Shown here piece by piece: positions 1 through 11,144 of a stretch of 64,000 nt of DNA. Made by a program: the position numbers and the translations under genes. A model generated the notes under the pieces. The model saw only the letters and a program-made list of their open reading frames with translations, was not told the origin of the DNA and did no database searches. Numbering within the stretch: position 1 is the stretch's first letter; the number at the start of each line of letters is the position of its first letter. The DNA comes from Rhizopus sp. PT2906 (lineage: Eukaryota; Mucoromycota; Mucoromycetes; Mucorales; Rhizopodaceae), in NCBI GenBank assembly GCA_025529335.1, contig JAMYHX010000007.1:234128-298127 (forward strand). Reading direction: 5' to 3'.

Positions 1-209
1 TTATCATGTCTCAAGTGTTTGATTCTTTTTCAACTCAATTCTCAAAAGAGATATCCAATATTGTCATAAAGACAGAAAAGGGGAAAAAGAGGCTTTTGAA
101 AGACATTGAGTTCTTTATACATCGTCTCGAATCCTTACAGCACGTTGACCCACCTTCTGATACGATTATAGAAGCAGTGAATGCAAAAAGCTGTGAAAGC
201 ACAAAATAA
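1..209 (+). CDS. C-terminal end of an unidentified protein (5' truncated)
   Basis: The reading frame is open from the left edge and ends at a TAA. The first visible codon is Ile, followed by about 67 residues rich in Lys, Glu and Ser that look alpha-helical, with the motif TEKGKKRLLKDIEFF. The ATG near the edge is probably internal, because the frame continues upstream of it. Helical, charged C-termini of this kind occur in vesicle-tethering complex subunits, but I cannot assign a family. An A-rich stretch with AATAAA-like sequence follows the stop, as expected for a 3' UTR. Confidence 0.5.
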   Translation, partial: IMSQVFDSFSTQFSKEISNIVIKTEKGKKRLLKDIEFFIHRLESLQHVDPPSDTIIEAVNAKSCESTK

Positions 210-658
210 CCCATTGTAAAAATAAAAATAAAAAAAAGATATTTAATCTCCGCTATTTGCCTTTCCGGACAAGGGAAATGATTGACAAAACCAACAGTGA
301 GCCAGGTGAGGCTGAGATTCCTTCCTTTATTTTTCACGTATGTATCATAATCCATAGTGAAGAGAAAGAGAATAAAGGAGAGGGAGATTAGGATGAAGAA
401 TGAAATGATGGATCAGATTAAATGGATGAATGAATTTTGATATGGATTAGATTGTTTATCGACAGATTTGACATGTTTTCTTTTCGAGTGAAAAAAAAAA
501 GTGTCTACATTATGAACACGACAATGTCATTCTTCATTCTAATCTCCAATTGTGTGTGTGTGTGCGTGTGTGTGTGTGTGAAAAAGAATAATAGGGAATG
601 AATAGAGTTCAATGACATGGTGAACTAACATTTCTTCATATACAATCAACAGTCAAAG
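210..658. other. Intergenic region upstream of eS7
   Basis: The stretch is AT-rich with no convincing ORF. It holds the 3' UTR of the preceding gene and the promoter of the eS7 gene. A TG microsatellite lies at 551-580. No clear TATA box was recognised. Confidence 0.5.
551..580. repeat. TG dinucleotide microsatellite
   Basis: Fifteen TG units interrupted by one C (TGTGCGTG) form the run. It sits about 80 bases upstream of the eS7 start codon and could affect promoter spacing between strains. Confidence 0.9.
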
Positions 659-1288
659 ATGGCTTCTAACAAGATTGTTAAGAAAGCTGGTGCCCCAGCT
701 GCTAATGAGTTCGAACTCTCCGTTGCTCAAGCCCTTGTTGATCTCGAAACCAGCGTTCCCGACTTGAAGGCTCTCCGTGCTCTTCAAATCTCTGCTGCCA
801 AGGAGGTAATAACACTTTATAATTGTCCAAATCAGTGGCTAACTTTCTCTTGACAGGTTGAACTCGGTGGTGGTAAGAAGGCTATCGTCATCTTTGTCCC
901 TGTTCCTAGCCTCAATGCTTTCCACAAGATTCAAGCTAGACTCACTCGTGAGCTCGAGAAGAAGTTCTCTGATCGCCACGTTGTCTTTGTTGCTCAACGT
1001 CGTATCTTGCCTGTCCCCACTCGTCGCTCCAACGACAAGCAACCCCGTCCTAGAAGCCGTACTTTGACTGCTGTTCACGATGCTATCTTGGACGACCTCG
1101 TTTACCCCACTGAAATTGTTGGCAAGAGACTCCGTCAAAAGGTTGATGGCTCCAAGACTCTCAAGGTCTTCCTTGATGCCAAGGATGCCACTTCTCTTGA
1201 ATACAAGCTTGACACCTTCTCTGCTGTCTACAAGAAGCTCACTGGCAAGAACGTCGTTTTTGAATTCCCTGCCAATGCTGAATTCTAA
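659..1288 (+). CDS. RPS7: 40S ribosomal protein eS7
   Basis: Component of the small ribosomal subunit. Exons 659-805 and 857-1288 join to 192 residues, close to the usual eukaryotic length of about 190-194. The 51-nt intron runs from GTAATA to TTGACAG. Conserved eS7 segments are plain: VPDLKALRALQI near the N-terminus, VELGGGKKAIVIFVPVP after the intron, then VVFVAQRRILP and SRTLTAVHDAILDDLVYP. The C-terminus VVFEFP is also typical. Codon use is strongly biased to C- and T-ending codons (GCT, GTC, AAG), as in other highly expressed genes here. A 164-residue ORF on the opposite strand is a shadow of this bias. Confidence 0.97.
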
Positions 1289-1898
1289 AGATGAACACGG
1301 ATCAAAAATGAAGAAAGAGGGTGCACGTTTCATGGATTTTGTCTTTTAAATAAAGAAAAAAGTAGCATTTTCATAAAAAGAATTATTATATTTAGATAGG
1401 ATGAGAGAGAGAGAGAGAGAGAGAGCGAATTTGAAGGTTATATTTCGTGTACAAACTATAGCCTTATTCACATAACAATAATGGCATCCTTTGTATGTTC
1501 TACACATAAACAGCCGTGCATTGGGGGGCGAAAGAGAGCTGTCAATCAACAATAGGGCAGAGAGCCCCGATTTACTGGCCAGTCCGTACCGGACAATATG
1601 CCCTGGGCTACTCTAATTATTTCTCCGCTTGAGTCCACACCTGTTTTTGGCGCTGCAACAGAAGAGGAGGAAGCAGATGCCATACAGTGGCCCTCCCTCT
1701 TTTTTCTACGCCGTTAGGAATACCCAAAGTATGTATACATAATTTATAAATAACGGATGGATGGATATATATAAAAAAGAGAGAGCGATGGATGTCATAT
1801 TGAATGGATAAAATAATGATGAGAGAGGAGGAGGGAGGAGAAGGGGAGGATAGCGTCTGCCATGTTCAAGTTTGACATTAACACAACTCAACTATAGC
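1289..1898. other. Intergenic region between eS7 and eS12
   Basis: Contains the eS7 3' UTR, a GA microsatellite at about 1402-1426, a GC-richer patch near 1560-1610 (CCCCGATTTACTGG) of unknown role, and a purine-rich tract around 1780-1850 just before the eS12 gene. No gene is visible. Confidence 0.5.
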
Positions 1899-2444
1899 AT
1901 GTCCGACCACGAAGAAGTTATTGATAGCCAAGAAGTCGAAGTTGCCGTTGAAACCACTTCTGGACAAATGTCTGTTGAAGATGCTCTTCAAGAAGTTCTT
2001 CGTCGTGCTTTGGTCCACGACGGTCTTGCTCGCGGTTTAAAGGAAGCCGTCAAGGCTTTGGACAGGTATGCCAATCTATTTGTGTTTGTGAGCGTGTGTG
2101 ATTAAATAACAATGATTTTATATAGACGTCAAGCTCACTTGGCCGTTCTCGTCGAATCCTGTACCGAATCTGAATACATCAAGTTGGTTGAAGCCCTCTG
2201 TGCTGAACACAACATCAACTTGATCAAGGTTGCTGACGCCAAGAAGCTTGGTGAATGGGCTGGTCTTTGCAAGATTGATCGTGAAGGTAACGCCCGTAAG
2301 GTCGTTGGCTGCTCTTGTGTTGCTGTCACTGATTTCGGAGAAGAATCCGAAGCTATGAACGTCCTCTTGGATTGTAAGTATATGATTTTCTTTATTAAAA
2401 CGTGTCACTCATATCGATCATCTTTAGACTTCAAGACTCGTTAA
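1899..2444 (+). CDS. RPS12: 40S ribosomal protein eS12
   Basis: Small-subunit ribosomal protein of the L7Ae/L30e fold. Exons 1899-2065, 2126-2373 and 2428-2444 give 143 residues, the same length as in yeast. An acidic N-terminal tail is followed by the conserved core (VEDALQEVLRRALVHDGLARG, LAVLVESCTE, LGEWAGLCKID, GCSCVAVTDFG). The last exon is only 17 nt and supplies the end of the conserved tail YFKTR. The frame extends upstream to a non-ATG codon at 1872; the ATG at 1899 matches the family start. Codon use is that of a highly expressed gene. Confidence 0.97.
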
Positions 2445-2874
2445 ATTAGCTCCCTTGTTTGTCGCAGTAACAAAGAAGATTGTATTTAAAAATAAATTAA
2501 GCCCTTTCTGCTGTATACATAAAGTTTGGTCCTTATTTTTTTTTTTTTGTTTTTGGTGATGTTTTTGAGCGTTGGTGTAGCCTGTTCAACCACAGTGTGT
2601 GGTAAAGATTAGCTAATACTTTCTGTATGTATGTACGTATGTGGTTATTTTGCTTATTCCCAGGCACACATCAAAAACATACTTTGACAACCAAGTCACG
2701 TAGTTTTTTAATACATGCATCAATAATATCTTAACACTATTCTGCAGTGGTCGAAGGCAATCATGGACATGTTTCTCTCTTGATATTTCATTTCAATCTC
2801 AGACGTGACTTTTGTCGACAGGAAAACATTTACCTCTTCTTTTTCCCTACTTTATATACACATTTCAATAAATT
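2445..2874. other. Intergenic region between eS12 and LSM7
   Basis: AT-rich spacer holding the eS12 3' UTR (AATAAA-like sequence near 2490) and the LSM7 upstream region. Short TGTATG repeats lie near 2625. No ORF or RNA gene was recognised. Confidence 0.45.
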
Positions 2875-3440
2875 ATGTCAGAAAGAGTAAATTATTTATT
2901 CATCAACTGAAGAGAATCTTTAAATACTCATCAAATATCTATAGGGCGGTCGTGGTCAATATAGCAACCGAGGTGGAGACAGAGGAGGCCGTGGTGGTGG
3001 ACGTGGTGGTGGCAGGGGAGGCAGAGGAGGCTACCACAACGCTTCACAAGAAAAACCTAAAAAGGAGTCCATCTTGGACTTGAGTAAATATATGGAAAAA
3101 AAGATTCGCGTCCGATTTAATGGAGGACGAGAAGGTGAATTGAAAATAACAAAAAAGCTGCATCTAGCGTATTCATTAGTTTATTTTCTAGTCGTTGGTA
3201 CATTGATGGGTTATGATCCCTTATTGAATCTTGTCTTGGACCACACCGTTGAATATCAGCGAGGTATACATGGATATATATGGCATTAAGTAGTATCTTA
3301 TATATAGTATAGACTTGGAAACTGGATACGTGACCGAAAATACACGAGAGTTAGGTCTTTCAGTGCTTCGCGGAACTGCTATTATTCTGATATCACCTTT
3401 TGATGGCATGGAAGAAATAGAAAATCCATTTGCACAATAA
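2875..3440 (+). CDS. LSM7: U6 snRNA-associated Sm-like protein LSm7 with RGG N-terminus
   Basis: Subunit of the Lsm1-7 (mRNA decay) and Lsm2-8 (U6 snRNP) rings. Exons 2875-2886, 2945-3134, 3192-3263 and 3313-3440 sum to 133 residues in one frame. The Sm fold is clear: ESILDLSKYMEKKIRVRFNG, then GTLMGYDPLLNLVLDHT (Sm1), and LGLSVLRGTAIILISPFDGM (Sm2), ending in ENPF. Before it lies an extension of about 30 residues made of RGG/GRGG repeats, not present in human LSm7 but of a kind I associate with filamentous-fungal copies. Exon 1 codes only MSER; the first intron uses a weak GTAAAT donor, so the extreme N-terminus is the least certain part. Confidence 0.9.
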
Positions 3441-3786
3441 ATCAGTCAACAAGTTGTGCAAATCACATATAAAGCAAACAGTTGAAAAAAGAATAAAAAA
3501 GGACACATTTGCACCGCAGATCACAGTTGGTTTTAACTGGTTTTATATGAAGAAGAGAGAGGGAGAGAAGCTATTAATCAAAGGCGATGTATTAAGTCAA
3601 GACCTTTTGAAAGCTACATATTAACCCATTCTGATTTAAAAGCTCTAAAAGCACAATGAGCGTATGTATGATGTTCAGTTTTATTCTCCAGTGGAGACCT
3701 GAGTAGTGAAAAAGATGATATAAAGTGCATCATTTGTTATATTTGGTTCTATTTCGCCTAATCTCTTTTTATTTGCTTTTATTATT
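3441..3786. other. Convergent spacer between LSM7 and eIF2B-beta
   Basis: AT-rich 3'-to-3' spacer. A 64-codon ORF at 3430-3624 overlaps the LSM7 stop and has no recognisable features. Nothing else is visible. Confidence 0.4.
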
Positions 3787-5275
3787 TTACACCAAAGTAG
3801 AGTCCTCAGGATCATAATTATCGTTTATCAGTCTGTATACATAAGTTGGTGGCGCTGATCCACTATATTAAAAAGAGTAAGCATAAGTTTTTTAAAGAAA
3901 GAAAAAGACTTACAGGTTATGGATGAATAGACTAACATAATCTGGTCCAACATAGTCATAATAAGGATTTGTGATGGTCACCTTATCTATGATTGCTCCT
4001 TCCTGAAAGCTCAACACATTCTGTGGAGTCACAGTGACATTAAACGCATCGGCATCATAAGCAAATAGTGGCGATAATTTATACAGTGCAGTACAAACCA
4101 AGACGGGTGTGGAGTGATGTTTGGCAGCAGCAGCTAATAGGTGAGATCCAGATACAGAGATAAGTGCTCCATTGGCTAAAACTATAAATATATCATGTAT
4201 TATTGAGTTTACAGTTCCTCTGTTTTATATATTTATACAATAATGCTTTACCTGCATGTGCACCCAACACAACCTTATTTACACGAGGCATGGCAGCAAA
4301 GATGGCAGAATCAGCAACAACTGTTGTATCAATACCAGCTTTTGAAAGTGCAAGTGCCATCTTATGTCCCTGATATGTAGGGGCTGTTTCTGCGACAATA
4401 ACCTGAAACTTTCGCTTTTGTGCTGCACGGATCAAGAACTCTTGTACTGTACGTGATTGTCCTGTCGTCATAATCACTTCACTGTTAAAAAGGAAAGGTT
4501 ATAAACACGAATATTCCTTATATCCATTTTACTTACTTTGCATGGATAAAGTCTAATGCTTGATCAGCAATACCTTTATAGATTGTATCAAGGTCCGCAA
4601 TGATTTCTTCTGTTATTTCCTGAATGATCAATGGCTTCAAATGATATGTGTCCTTGATCCTCCTTTCATTCTCTTCTCTCTTTTTTTCTCTCACAGTCAT
4701 ATTTGACATATCAGCCAAAAGTCTAAACATGGATGTCTGTGTGGTCAGTGTTGGGCGTTTCTTGCCAACCGTGTCCTTTGGTTGTTTTTGCTCTTCTATC
4801 ACTTCTTCTTCTTCTTCTTCTTCTTCGTATTCTTCATCATCGCCTTCTTCGTCATAACTTGAATCTTCTGGTGTTGTGAGTGCTCTATCATCTGTTTTGA
4901 GTTCACCTCTTGATACTTCTCTAATGACTTTCAATACACGCTTGACAATATTTCCAACCGCAAGTTCTATATAGACACGTTAGTTTACTTTCTTTTTTTT
5001 TTAGAAGAATAAAATATACCGTTTGGTTGAGCAGAGGCAAGTCTAATGCCTGTCTCAGTGACGATATCAATTAAGGTATTGGCATCTCGCCAACGAGACA
5101 TGGAAACCACCTGACGCAGAATGGTAGCTGTTTCTTTTGCCACAAAGAATGACCCGACAATTTGTCTTGTAAAGAGTTATACAGGATATTATCAAACAAA
5201 AAAAGCCCTTTACCTGCGCTTAAGTCTATCAATGAAATCTTCTACTTGTGCCTCAACTTGCTTTGGAAGACTCAT
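3787..5275 (-). CDS. GCD7: Translation initiation factor eIF2B subunit beta
   Basis: Regulatory subunit of the eIF2B guanine-nucleotide exchange factor for eIF2. Six exons (5275-5214, 5165-5020, 4966-4537, 4481-4252, 4181-3914, 3862-3787) give 403 residues. The N-terminal helical part (SLPKQVEAQVEDFIDRLKRR) is followed by an acidic insert with about 16 Glu/Asp near residues 105-125. The Rossmann-like C-terminal domain then follows with family motifs HANEVIMTTGQSRTVQEFL, VIVAETAPTYQGHKMA, PRVNKVVLGAHAV and FAYDADAFNV. It ends in the SG-APPTYVYRL-type tail. It is divergently placed with RPB12, with 188 bp between start codons. Confidence 0.95.
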
Positions 5276-5463
5276 TCTATATATTTTTCCTAAATGAAAA
5301 AAAAAAAGAAGTTCCCTTTTTTGCGCCAAAAAAATAAACTTTCCTAATTTTTCGGCCGTGACTGCTTAATTCGCTTTTTTTATGTTTGAAATTGCTTCAT
5401 ATGTAATCTTCTAGAGAGAGGGAAAAAACTCTTTTTTTTTCTTTAAATAATAATAATATAATA
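5276..5463. promoter_or_regulatory. Bidirectional promoter region eIF2B-beta / RPB12
   Basis: Only 188 bp separate the start codons of two divergent housekeeping genes, so both promoters must lie here or overlap the 5' ends. The segment is T- and A-rich with TTTTTT/AAAAAA tracts and no clear TATA box. The role is inferred from position. Confidence 0.5.
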
Positions 5464-5748
5464 ATGGAAGGTTATCAAGGAGCACCCATTCGTCAACCAC
5501 CTGCCATGACTTACTTGTGTGCTGGTAAAGATATAGAATGCCATATTTTTTTTTTACCTTCATCTAATTATTCATACTTTATAGATTGTGGCGCAGAGAA
5601 TCAATTAAAGCCAAGAGAACCCATTCGTTGTCAAGATTGTGGACACAGAATCATGTACAAGAAGAGAACGAAGAGAAGTAAGTTTAATAAGAAAATCAGT
5701 AAACATGATCTCATACAGTCTCTAGTGGTTCAATTTGAAGCACGTTAA
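5464..5748 (+). CDS. RPC10: RNA polymerase I/II/III shared subunit ABC10-alpha (Rpb12)
   Basis: Smallest zinc-binding subunit common to the three nuclear RNA polymerases. Exons 5464-5524, 5585-5677 and 5726-5748 give 58 residues, the same length as human POLR2K. The zinc ribbon is seen as YLCADCG and IRCQDCGHRIMYKKRTKR, followed by the invariant VQFEAR C-terminus. The last exon is 23 nt; the acceptor TCTCTAG restores MVQFEAR, whereas the nearby upstream ACAG does not. Confidence 0.96.
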   Translation: MEGYQGAPIRQPPAMTYLCAGKDIECHIFFLPSSNYSYFIDCGAENQLKPREPIRCQDCGHRIMYKKRTKRSKFNKKISKHDLIQSLVVQFEAR

Positions 5749-5904
5749 TAAGAAGAAATATATATGGCAGTGTTGTAAATAAATAAAAGAGAGAATGTGT
5801 AAAAAAGCAGACCTTTGTGTGTTTGTTATCGTATACATTTGAATGCGTATTGAATATAAATAAATAATTTTATTCTGAACACACACTCATATTAAACATT
5901 TTCT

Positions 5905-8145
5905 TTATACATCACGTTCATAAAACAACATGTATGCTTCACTTGATAAAACTACATCCATGTCAACTTCTTCAATTGATTCATCGCTACACCTCCAAAA
6001 CTTGGTTGCTGGCCTTGGTTTGGTATCTCCTAAAGGACTACGTACTTCATGGCCAGTGGGTAGCTTTTTACGTCGATAGGTAACAAAATGACCAGATTCA
6101 TGGTTACCATAGTGAGCAATAACAGCACATAACCTGTACTGGATCGCACGATTGACAGGGACAATGGATAAGGAAGGTAAAGCATTTTGAATAGGTCGAT
6201 CACCTTCCTTGTTTGACATCAGTGCAATGTTTAATCCTTCTACTTTCTGGCCGTGTGTAAAACGGTGACCATTAGCCATGTTGCGAAGATAAACAAGGCT
6301 GGTTCGACTGGTACGTGCCTGAGGTAGGATGGGTGTAGCAGGTGGCGAACTTAATGAGGCTGCTGGGTCTGACGTGTTGAGATATCCGTTTGTCGTAAAG
6401 GGAGCCAAATCGAGATATTCTGGAAACTGGACTCGACAATGATTCTTTTGGATGATGCCTGATGGATGATATACAGAGCGTGAGAGATGTAAGCAAAGTG
6501 ATTTAGGTGGGTTAGCAAACATGGTCTGTTTGGTTGTGCATGGAGTTTGAGAAGGGGATACTAAACGAATACCATACTATATATATAAGGAACAGTTAGC
6601 TCATCCGCACTTGGTCATTCTCTTCATTCATTACCAAGGATGCTTCTACGTTGTATTGTAATGCATCTTGTATTCTTCTAATATCTACTCTTAGTACAGA
6701 TGCTCTTTCATCATCTTTTCCTTCTACTGTGGCCAACTCTTTCATCATGGATTCTAATGTGGCATTCAAGCTACATTTCCTGCATTGGAAGTCATTCAAT
6801 GTATCCACTTTTGTATATGTGCTCAAGCAGCTTTCTAATGTACAATTTGGCTAAATAGGGAAAAATATAAGCTTATCATTGTAAAAAAGCGAAAAGAGAC
6901 AACTTACAATTTGAGGAACTGTCAATGATATGTTGTCAAATGTATGATGTCGAATGGGTGCCTACAAGTGACAATAAGTGACTCCATAATATAATATACT
7001 TTTTTACTGCTGTCTTACGGTATATCCACAATTCATGCAACTAACTCTGGTAGCGGCTAATCCAGTGAATGGATTTCTAGGACTACGTCTTCTTGGCCGT
7101 AAACTACCTCCAACTGTACAAACAGAGAATGAACTCCACATGGATGCAGATGTACCAAATGAAGAAACAGATGAAGTTTCAAAGCTTTCATTGCTATTAC
7201 CATCCTAAAAACCAATCAATATTCCCTTCTTTCTTTCTATCTAATAATTACATTATCCCCTGTAAAACTTTTTACGGTTGCTGCATCTAGTAAAGAGGTT
7301 GCATTTTCTTTATATTGAATTTCTTCTTCTGCAGTCAATACGCTTGATATGATTTGAAATAACTCATGCGCGTCCTATGATCATATAAATAAGATGTATT
7401 CTCTTTCTTCTTTCCCTTACTTGTTGATCACGACTAATAGTTCCACCGAATTTTTGTTGTAAAGCGTTTAAAAAGTCTATGGGTGTAATTGATTGTGGTT
7501 TTGCGATCGGACTGTTCAATACTATAAGAATTCTTTTAATCCAAACTGTTTATAAGTTTCATATGCTTTTGTTTACATTCTATGGTTGCATATAAAGCAC
7601 AGGCAACAGAGGTCAAGATGAATTCGTTTTGAGGAACTGTAGGTGCTGATTCATCGCCTTGTTCATCTATTCGTTCAGCCTATTTTTTATATGTTAAAAA
7701 AAAAAAAAAAAAAAGAAAAAGAAATCATTTGCTTACAAGATATGAACGTAAACTAGACAAGGTAGCAAAGGCCTAGACATTATACAAGAGTCAGTTATTA
7801 CTTAAAGGAGATAAAGAGAGAGAGAGGAGAGATAGGGAAAAAGAGGGGGGGGGGAGAATAAGAGAAATAGGAAATACCTGCAAGACAGCATTGACAAAAC
7901 AGAAATTGCCAGTGTTGGTCAATCCATAAATATACTTTCCATCTCGTTCTACACATTTTACGAGTTATTAATAATAAAGGAAAATACTTTCTATATTGAT
8001 AAAAACCTCTTCTAATCTTGTTTTTTATTCTACGTCTTCTTTTTTTAGATTCAAAGCTATTTGTTGATAAGACATAACCAGAAGCAGCCAAAGCAAATCC
8101 AGCCACTGCGGCAATAGTTGGCAGATGATAATTGGACGAAGCCAT
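5905..8145 (-). CDS. Ubiquitin-specific protease, USP30/Ubp1-like, with N-terminal membrane anchor
   Basis: Ten exons (8145-8007, 7948-7878, 7772-7737, 7679-7577, 7521-7421, 7374-7252, 7204-7019, 6961-6908, 6850-6635, 6576-5905) join to 566 residues. A hydrophobic segment near residues 9-27 (IAAVAGFALAASGYVL) followed by a basic run KKRRRRIKNK suggests a single anchor, as in mitochondrial USP30 and yeast Ubp1. The Cys box is GLTNTGNFCFVNAVLQ, with the nucleophile near residue 58. QQDAHELF follows. A zinc-ribbon CMNCGYT / CRKCSLN pair is present. The His box lies in HESGHFVTYR, with the family tail FWRCSDE and AYMLFYER. The intron at 6577-6634 was chosen by its GTAATG donor and CTAAC branch site. 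Start is the ATG at 8145; a TTG-led extension upstream is ignored. Confidence 0.9.
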
Positions 8146-8552
8146 TTTTGTAATCAAGGAGAAAGTAAGGCTTTACAGGATTGTGTCAACTATTGTTTAT
8201 ATATAAAAAAAATAAGGAAATAAAATCGAGATGTAAACAGAAAGAGGGAGAAAGTTAGGAGTGAGAGAAAAGAAAATAGACTGTGAGTGTTGAAAAAAAT
8301 AAGAACGGAGTTAGAAACTATGAGTGTATTGGACAGAGAGACAATGGTTGACACTGTGAAAGTAAAGGGATAGCAATAGAAGTAAAAGGGGGAGTAAATA
8401 TTACGTAGGAGAAGAGAAATATGATATATACATACAGCATTACCGTAGTCGGCCCTTTTACCCCCTTACACTGATAAATATAACACTCTTTTTCTTTTCC
8501 TAAAGAACTTTTTCTCTCTCACTTTTTTCTTTCTTTCTTTATACAAAATACT
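8146..8552. promoter_or_regulatory. Divergent promoter region, deubiquitinase / RasGEF
   Basis: This 407-bp spacer lies between two divergent genes. It is purine-rich in its middle (8220-8420) and pyrimidine-rich (TTTCTTTCTTTCTTT) just before the RasGEF start, a pattern seen upstream of several genes in this window. No specific factor site was recognised. Confidence 0.4.
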
Positions 8553-8962
8553 ATGTGGTCCATATCTCGTAAATTGAGTTTTATGATGAAGCAAAGATCA
8601 GTAAAACGTAATCAAGTAAGGCTATACAAGTAACAAGCTATACTTCTTTACGATTTACACACACATATACACATACATTTTAGCCATATTATACAATAAA
8701 CATAACAAGTAACAATTATCAATGCAAGCTTATGACCATACAACATTTAAATCTATATTATCACAATGACATTGACAGTAGGAACACACAAACTCTATCC
8801 AAATCCCCCTTAAAATTCATGCAATTTCTTATAGAGCAGAATCTATACAAGCTTAAACACGGAGAAGAAGATGAATATATGATACTCATCGATGACTCAA
8901 TCGAGATACCTAAAGTAAATAAAGATAATAGACTCTTTCAATATCAGATTGACCAAGATGTC

Positions 8963-9011
<49 letters not shown>

Positions 9012-10977
9012 ATAGAAACAATATATGTGCCATACTGGTGTGTTATGACATAAGAGATCAAACATATTTATCTACTATAAAGGGTACAAAAAGAGAAGAA
9101 GGAGAGAAAAGGATGATGCTCACTTTTTTTTACTTAGCTCAAATGACAGACTGTGATATCCCTTACTTACTCATAGGTTTTAAAGAAAGCACTGTGTTTG
9201 CGATCAGTACACAGACAACCAAAATATACCCTAACGAACCAAGCAGCCATATACTCAAGGAGCAGCTTGTCCGATTTATCTTACAAAGACAATATCACCT
9301 TAGTGGTGTATTCAAGCAAGACGTATCAAATTATTGCAAGGAAACACCCGTAGATATAATACAGCAAGTGATAAATAACGAAGAAAATGATGACATATTT
9401 TTACTCGTCTATCGCAAATTTATGACACCCAACGACCTCATACAGCAACTTGTGAAGCAGTTTGGAGAATATGATTCATCGCTTACATCAGAACAGGAAA
9501 GGTATATGGTGTACTGTATATCGTTGTATTTATTGACATATAAATGCCCGTACGTGCGTTTCCCTCTTTCAGGATCCTATCAATACTGCACTCCTGGACA
9601 TCTTGCTACTGGAACGACTTTTACTGTACAGCCACACGCAACACACTACAGCTATTTCTTGAAAGGATACATGACGTAGACAGTCCGCTTTATGAGCGAA
9701 TCATCGCACTCACATCAGCAGAACCGCCGGAAGTTGATCGAGATGCCAGCTGGGGCGTATCAGATGATGGAAGGAACGAGACTCTGGGAACCATTTCTGA
9801 AGAAGGAGATATATATTTACCTATGCGACGATCCAAATCAACCCAGATAAAATCAAGCGCCACAAACAAGGAGCCTACCAAACGGTTCTCAACACCTGCG
9901 ATTCCCTTACTGATATCTCCAGGCATAAAACGAACGTTGACTAAGAGAAGGACACTCGCGAGCGTATTGAATACGATCACAGTCAAAGACATGGCTGAAC
10001 AGTTGACGTGGATTGAAACCGAACTCTATTCCAAAATACAACCACGCGACTTTTTAAGACATATTTGGCGTCAGCGACAAGACCAGCCAACTCCGATAGC
10101 TGCGTCTATTGAGCACTTCAACTTTGTGTCAGAGTGGATAGCTTCGATGATTGTAAATCAGGATCAAGTGGAAGAAAGGGCGTTTGTGTATGAGTATTGT
10201 TTGGCTATTGCTGTGGTAAGTAATAAAAAGAAATAGCAAATGTATATATGTATTGATGTCTATTTTGGGCAGGAGCTAGAAAAATTGAATAACTTTAATA
10301 CGCTGATGGCTGTATTGGCAGGAATAAATAATGCAGCCATTCTGAGGTTAAAGGAGACAAAGCATTTGGTATTTGAAAGAAATAAAAGACTGGTTGAAAA
10401 GTTTTCTAGACTAGAAAGTTTAATGAGCTCAGAAAGGTATTGTATACAGCCCTTTTTTTCATTATATACTCTAACTTTTATTGTTTTAGGTCATTCTACA
10501 ATTACCGATGTGCACTAAAGGAGAGATCAAAATCATTCGGTATTCCGTATTTGTAATGAATGATTCCATATATAAAATACATTAGCTCACATGTTTGGTA
10601 GAGGTATTCACCAACAGGATCTTGTATCACTCTGTGAGGCGAACAAAGATCACAAGACTAATGGCAAGATACACTGGCAGAAATTTCGATTGATAGGACA
10701 GAGTATCAACGAAGTGATGACACGGTTTGAATCCATGAATGGACGTATTGAACCTAATCCGTTCATTCTTTATTTTATTGGAAATGAGCTAGAGATATTG
10801 ACAGAGGATGTAAGATAAAAATAACTTTTTTTTTCCTTTGTTGTGATAGACACTAAGCTCACAATTTAGGAGAGATATGAAAAGTCAATACGACTTGAAC
10901 CAAGAGAGTTACATAACTCATTCACTTATAATAATCATCATCATTCTAGTCATCGTTGGTTAATGCTTAGGACATAG
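8553..10977 (+). CDS. Ras guanine-nucleotide exchange factor (RasGEF-N plus CDC25 domain)
   Basis: Likely exchange factor for a Ras/Rap-type small GTPase. Eight exons (8553-8615, 8684-8964, 9016-9501, 9573-10215, 10273-10436, 10490-10552, 10602-10809, 10870-10977) give 671 residues in one frame. The RasGEF-N module covers roughly residues 235-310 (IFLLVYRKFMTPNDLIQQL, then RILSILHSWTSCYWNDF). The CDC25 domain occupies about 430-660: MAEQLTWIETELYSKIQPRDFL, FNFVSEWIASMIV, LNNFNTLMAVLAGINNAAI, GIPYLGIHQQDLVSL and the closing SIRLEPRE. The first 230 residues are unassigned. Intron 2 is 51 nt with a body of 43 A, so its excision needs transcript proof. The PYLG junction selects the acceptor at 10601. 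Confidence 0.9.
8967..9009 (+). repeat. Poly-A run forming the body of an intron
   Basis: Forty-three consecutive A lie between a GT donor (8965) and the acceptor GAATAG (ending 9015). Length may vary between strains or be mis-assembled. Splicing it out joins two halves of the RasGEF gene in frame. Confidence 0.85.
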
Positions 10978-11144
10978 CTGATAAAACAAGGCTTGGTGTC
11001 ACTCTTGTGTTTTGTTGTACAGCAATACATTTTTTTAAAGCAAAACCAAAAAAAAAAAAAAAGAAAAAAAACTTTACTTTACTTTCTCTTTTTCCCTTTC
11101 TTTCTTTCTTTCTTTCTCTATTTTCTTTTCTTTTCTTGTAAATA

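Noticed and set aside
839..1333. 164-codon ORF antisense to eS7
   Set aside because: It mirrors the biased codons of the ribosomal protein gene and has no family features. The sense gene is certain.
6577..6635. Reading through NEENDQVRMS as part of the deubiquitinase
   Set aside because: The stretch begins with a GTAATG donor, contains a CTAAC branch site and ends at ATAG. Splicing it keeps the frame, whereas retention leads to a stop.
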